A DNA stretch of 64,000 nt from Parus major (taxonomy: Eukaryota > Chordata > Aves > Passeriformes > Paridae): positions 3,284,281 through 3,348,280 of the forward strand of contig NC_031770.1 in NCBI RefSeq assembly GCF_001522545.3. The letters run 5' to 3'. The translations under genes and the position numbers were made by a program. Below are positions 60,601-64,000 of the stretch, piece after piece; within the stretch, counting starts at the first letter, position 1; every line of letters begins with the position of its first letter. The notes under the pieces are model-generated. The model saw nothing but the letters and a program-made list of their open reading frames with translations. It did no database searches and was not told where the DNA came from.

Positions 60601-63600
60601 CCAACACTTGTGATGGAACATTTCTTCCCTCTGCCAAGTTTTCAGCAATCAACATGACACACTTTTTGTGGCTATGTTGCTGTGACCAAAGTGACTTTAT
60701 TTATCAAGAGGTGTCTGATTTTAGCTGTGCAATGAATCCTTAGCTTTACTTTCCTGTAGCACCTCTGCAAACAACCAGAACACTACAAAGATTGAAGTGT
60801 GATTCCAAGATCATACTGGTCCCTGTTTTCACATTATGGTAAAATAATCCCAAAGTTTGGCAGATGAGAGCATAATTAAAAGCACCCTTGCAAAAGTTTG
60901 CATTATTTCTTAAATATCTGGAATAATTAAATGCTCCTGTGAAAAATAGCAAATAACACCTAGAGACTTCTCCTTAAGGACAGAGCTCAGCCATCCCAGA
61001 AAGGAGTTACTGTATCCAGCAAACATCAATTAAATTAGGGATCCCCCGGGGGAAAACAGTGCTTCAAAGATGGGAAACCGCTTTGGCAATAAATTCCAAG
61101 AGAACCAATTTTCAATAATCTCAGAAAACAATAATCCTGTGTATCTGAAATCTTTAAATCAGTCTTCCCTGTGAACACCTCCCATTTATTCCACTGTTTC
61201 ACACAGCAAGCAAGCAAAAAAAAAAACAAACCAAAACCAGAAACTTTCAAAATAAAATGAAATTTCTTACTAGAAAAAGGACCAAATATCCATCATTTAT
61301 GAGAAACCAGGTAGATGAAAGTACAATAAAGACAGTGGGGGTGGTTTATTTGCACAATTGCCATTTTCTTCTTTTCATACAGCATAAAGAAAACCAAAAC
61401 CAGGAGTAAATTATATTTATCCCAAGTAGGAACCCTTTGTATTTTTATTTGTCAATGCACCCAAGAATGAACCCTGTATTCAGGAGCTCAACAACATTTC
61501 AGCATCCCAGGCACTGTATTCCTGAAGCAGACCTTGGACTGCCTCATTTAAAAGCAGTTGTCATCAACATCACACAGATTAATCCACTGTTTGCTTGCTT
61601 GTCTCTTGCTTTCTATTCTCTCACTCAATTTTTACCTGTAGCTAAGACAACATGTGATAAATTTAAAAAAAAATAAAATTTTGAATTTTTAAAGGTTGGT
61701 TTGTTTTTAAATGTGTTAGGAATTTGAACCTATCAGGAAACACTTGCATATTTGTATGCAATATTGGTTTTGTCCTATGTTTGTTTGTCAGTCATCACAG
61801 CAGAAGTAATTGAATATGCATATCTACTTAAATACACACAGACAGCCAATAAGTCCTAAAGAATATGCACATAAACTACATCATTGCAGTAACTTTGTTC
61901 TATACTGTTTCTCTTGCTTTTTCCTAATTTTTCAGCCCATTACCTGTCACTCTTCTTTGCTTTATCTCATCTTCTTTTTCAGTTAGCTTTTGTTTATTTA
62001 AAGACTTATAAGAAAGCATCACTTCCATGCTTACCTTGCACATAAATTCCCTGACTAAATCCCAGTTCAAAAAGAAATTATTATCAATTATCTATGGTTT
62101 ACTTCATCAACTACAACAAAGAAAGCCTGTGAACAATGCACCAGACTGGATACAAGTGCCAAAATCACAAAATCCTCTAAAAGAAGCTGAGCTCTACTTA
62201 TGCTCTCTTTTCCTGTTTCTGCATAAAGTTGAACCTAACACCATCACATATAAAAAGGTGAGGGGAAAAAAAACCTTCAAGAGAGCTTTACCACAAGGTT
62301 AATGGATATGAAAATTTCTCCCCACTCGCACATACAATTGAGGTGTTTCGGTAATTATCAGTATCCATTCCCCTCTTTAAAGTTTCCCTGCAAGCAGCAA
62401 TCAGAATTATATACGATCTCTGCATGAAACTAATGAATTCATGACAAAGAAGACTCCTCAACATGATAAGAGATGGTGTATCAGGGGTATTAGCATCAGG
62501 CTTTAATGCTCAAAAACAGGCTCACAGCCACGTTCACACCATAATGGAGCTGGAACAGTACCAGTGTCACACTCCAGCAGCTGTCCAAGGACTTGGGTTC
62601 CCATCAGAGGAGTAAAGAAAAATGCAAAGATTAAACAGTTTTGTTCTCTTCCTAGATCAAGAGAATAAAAATTACACTTGTCTGCTCTCCATGTAAAGAT
62701 TTTCCTAAAGATATTAATCTGTAGAAACTTCTGTTCAGATCAGAGAAAATACTTTTTCAACAATAACAATTTACACCTCTTCAGTATTCCTTTAAAAGAA
62801 ATATTACCTGCAAAATGAAGGTAGTGTGCTGAAGAAAAAACTGTAAGAGCCATATCCTGTTAAACCTGGGCAATACTTTCCTGGCAACTATTTCTGACCC
62901 AGGAGACTTTCTGAACCTATACCTACCACATAAGATTTTTCTTCTTCTTCAGGTACAGCTAGCAGAGATCACTGTTCTTGTTACAAAGGGGTAATCTTAA
63001 ATTACAAGTGCAGTTTTCACTCCACTTTCTTCCCCAAAAGGAAGCACACTAAAGGAAAATTGAAAGGGCAAGGAATTTTATGTACTTAATAGCTTTTGAG
63101 GGTACCAGAGCTCAAATCAAATCTTTACAAAACCACAATACCCAGGCTCTCTATAGGACATGCAAACACTTCACCACACAAGGTCTCCCCTAAGAGTGAA
63201 ACCCCAAGAAAATGAAGAAACCTACAATTCCCTATGCCAGCTCCTTATTCCAAATGCTATCATCCTTAGACCTTTTTAAGCAGACCCTTTGCTCATGTTT
63301 AAGCATCACAGGTCCCATCCACACTTCCCCATAAGTGGGAATCCCTAACACACCATCCCCACATCTGATTCATGCTAGTAGAATTTAAAAAAAACACTCT
63401 TTCATGGGCAAAAGTGAGTGAATAAGAAAGGGAGATGATGGATTTGGGCACGATTGCAACAAACACACAGCTTAGGAAACAGCTGGAAAAGCAAAAAATC
63501 CTGAACATCCTCTGCTATCATCTTGCCAGTTCCCAGACATTTAGATATGTACCCCACTATCAGATGGCAGAACAGCAGCGTCCTTTGGATGACTGGCTCA

Positions 63601-63870
63601 GGTAATCAAAGCAGAAAACAGCCAGAAATAATACTGCCAAGTGATTAGAAGAGAACTGGTTGTAAATTTAAACACCCTTTTGATTCATTAATCTCCAACA
63701 GCTAAAGACAAACCTAAAGCGAAATTGCCGTGATTGTAAACCAAGCACTCCTGTCCTGTGGCTATTTTTCGGCCTGCTGAGAGAGAATGAGCTGATCAAA
63801 GACAGACACTTCAGTGAGATTAGTGCTGCTTCAGTGAGCTCACAGTTAGTTCCCATCAACTAACCTGTTT
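57641..63870. other. non-coding stretch, no gene seen
   Basis: AT-rich DNA without recognisable exon, RNA gene or transposon. Several short open frames have no family features. Confidence 0.6.
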
Positions 63871-64000
63871 TAGGAGCTGGTAACACCGGCATTAATCTCT
63901 GCTTCAATTGGAAGCGAAACCAGGGAGCGACCCGTCCATCTCCTGGTGACAATTGCACCTGCCCTGCGAGCCTGTGCAGGTCCAGCGAAGCCTTTTGCTG
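63871..64000. promoter_or_regulatory. start of a possible constrained or GC-richer element at the window edge
   Basis: Composition rises in GC and CpG (GAAGCGAAACC, GAGCGACCCGTCC, GGTCCAGCGAAGCC) compared with the preceding kilobases. It may be the edge of another regulatory element; the rest lies outside the window. Confidence 0.3.

Noticed and set aside
1..64000. CRISPR arrays, bacterial operons, integrated viruses or toxin systems
   Set aside because: No regularly spaced repeats, ribosome-binding-site-led gene strings, retroviral gag/pol/env-like frames or primer-binding sites were seen.

Overview
The window reads as vertebrate, almost certainly bird, chromosomal DNA. The best evidence is one copy of a CR1 LINE 3' end at about 26588-27039, in plus orientation, ending in the octamer-type tail (GTTCTGTG ATTCTGTG) typical of avian CR1. 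Scattered CpG islands, long AT-rich single-copy stretches, very few interspersed repeats and no compact genes fit the same picture. I found no protein-coding exon, rRNA, tRNA, CRISPR array or complete mobile element that I can defend. Long open frames in the first 3.3 kb exist only because the DNA is very GC-rich.

Layout. (1) About 1-3300 is a large CpG island, interrupted at 1040-1530 by an AT-rich, poly-T and polypurine segment. It looks like the promoter and 5' non-coding exon area of a regulated gene that I cannot name. Donor-like sites occur on both strands, so direction is unresolved. (2) About 3300-26500 is AT-rich DNA carrying smaller CpG-rich patches (about 4600-5000, 10500-10720, 12400-12860, 13620-14060 and 25850-26520) and several stretches that look like conserved non-coding elements. 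This pattern is typical of introns or flanks of developmental transcription-factor genes. (3) A GC-rich minisatellite runs into a 277-base assembly gap (26141-26417). (4) About 27040-64000 is AT-rich intronic or intergenic DNA with one CR1, one short dispersed repeat in two copies, a few tandem duplications and hairpins, A-tracts, and a handful of exon-like segments with good splice signals but no proof of use.

No genes can be shown to work together here. The likeliest role of the window is cis-regulatory: a large CpG-island promoter at one end, with secondary CpG islands and putative enhancers spread over tens of kilobases. Conservation calls are by eye, without alignment, and are given low confidence. 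I did not find an undescribed biological system. The items most worth checking are the polypurine/poly-T block, two G-quadruplex motifs and a large inverted repeat inside the island; the helically phased CACACGTGTG pair at 12430-12492; the TATA-containing CpG island at the gap; the dispersed repeat; and the exon-like segments.
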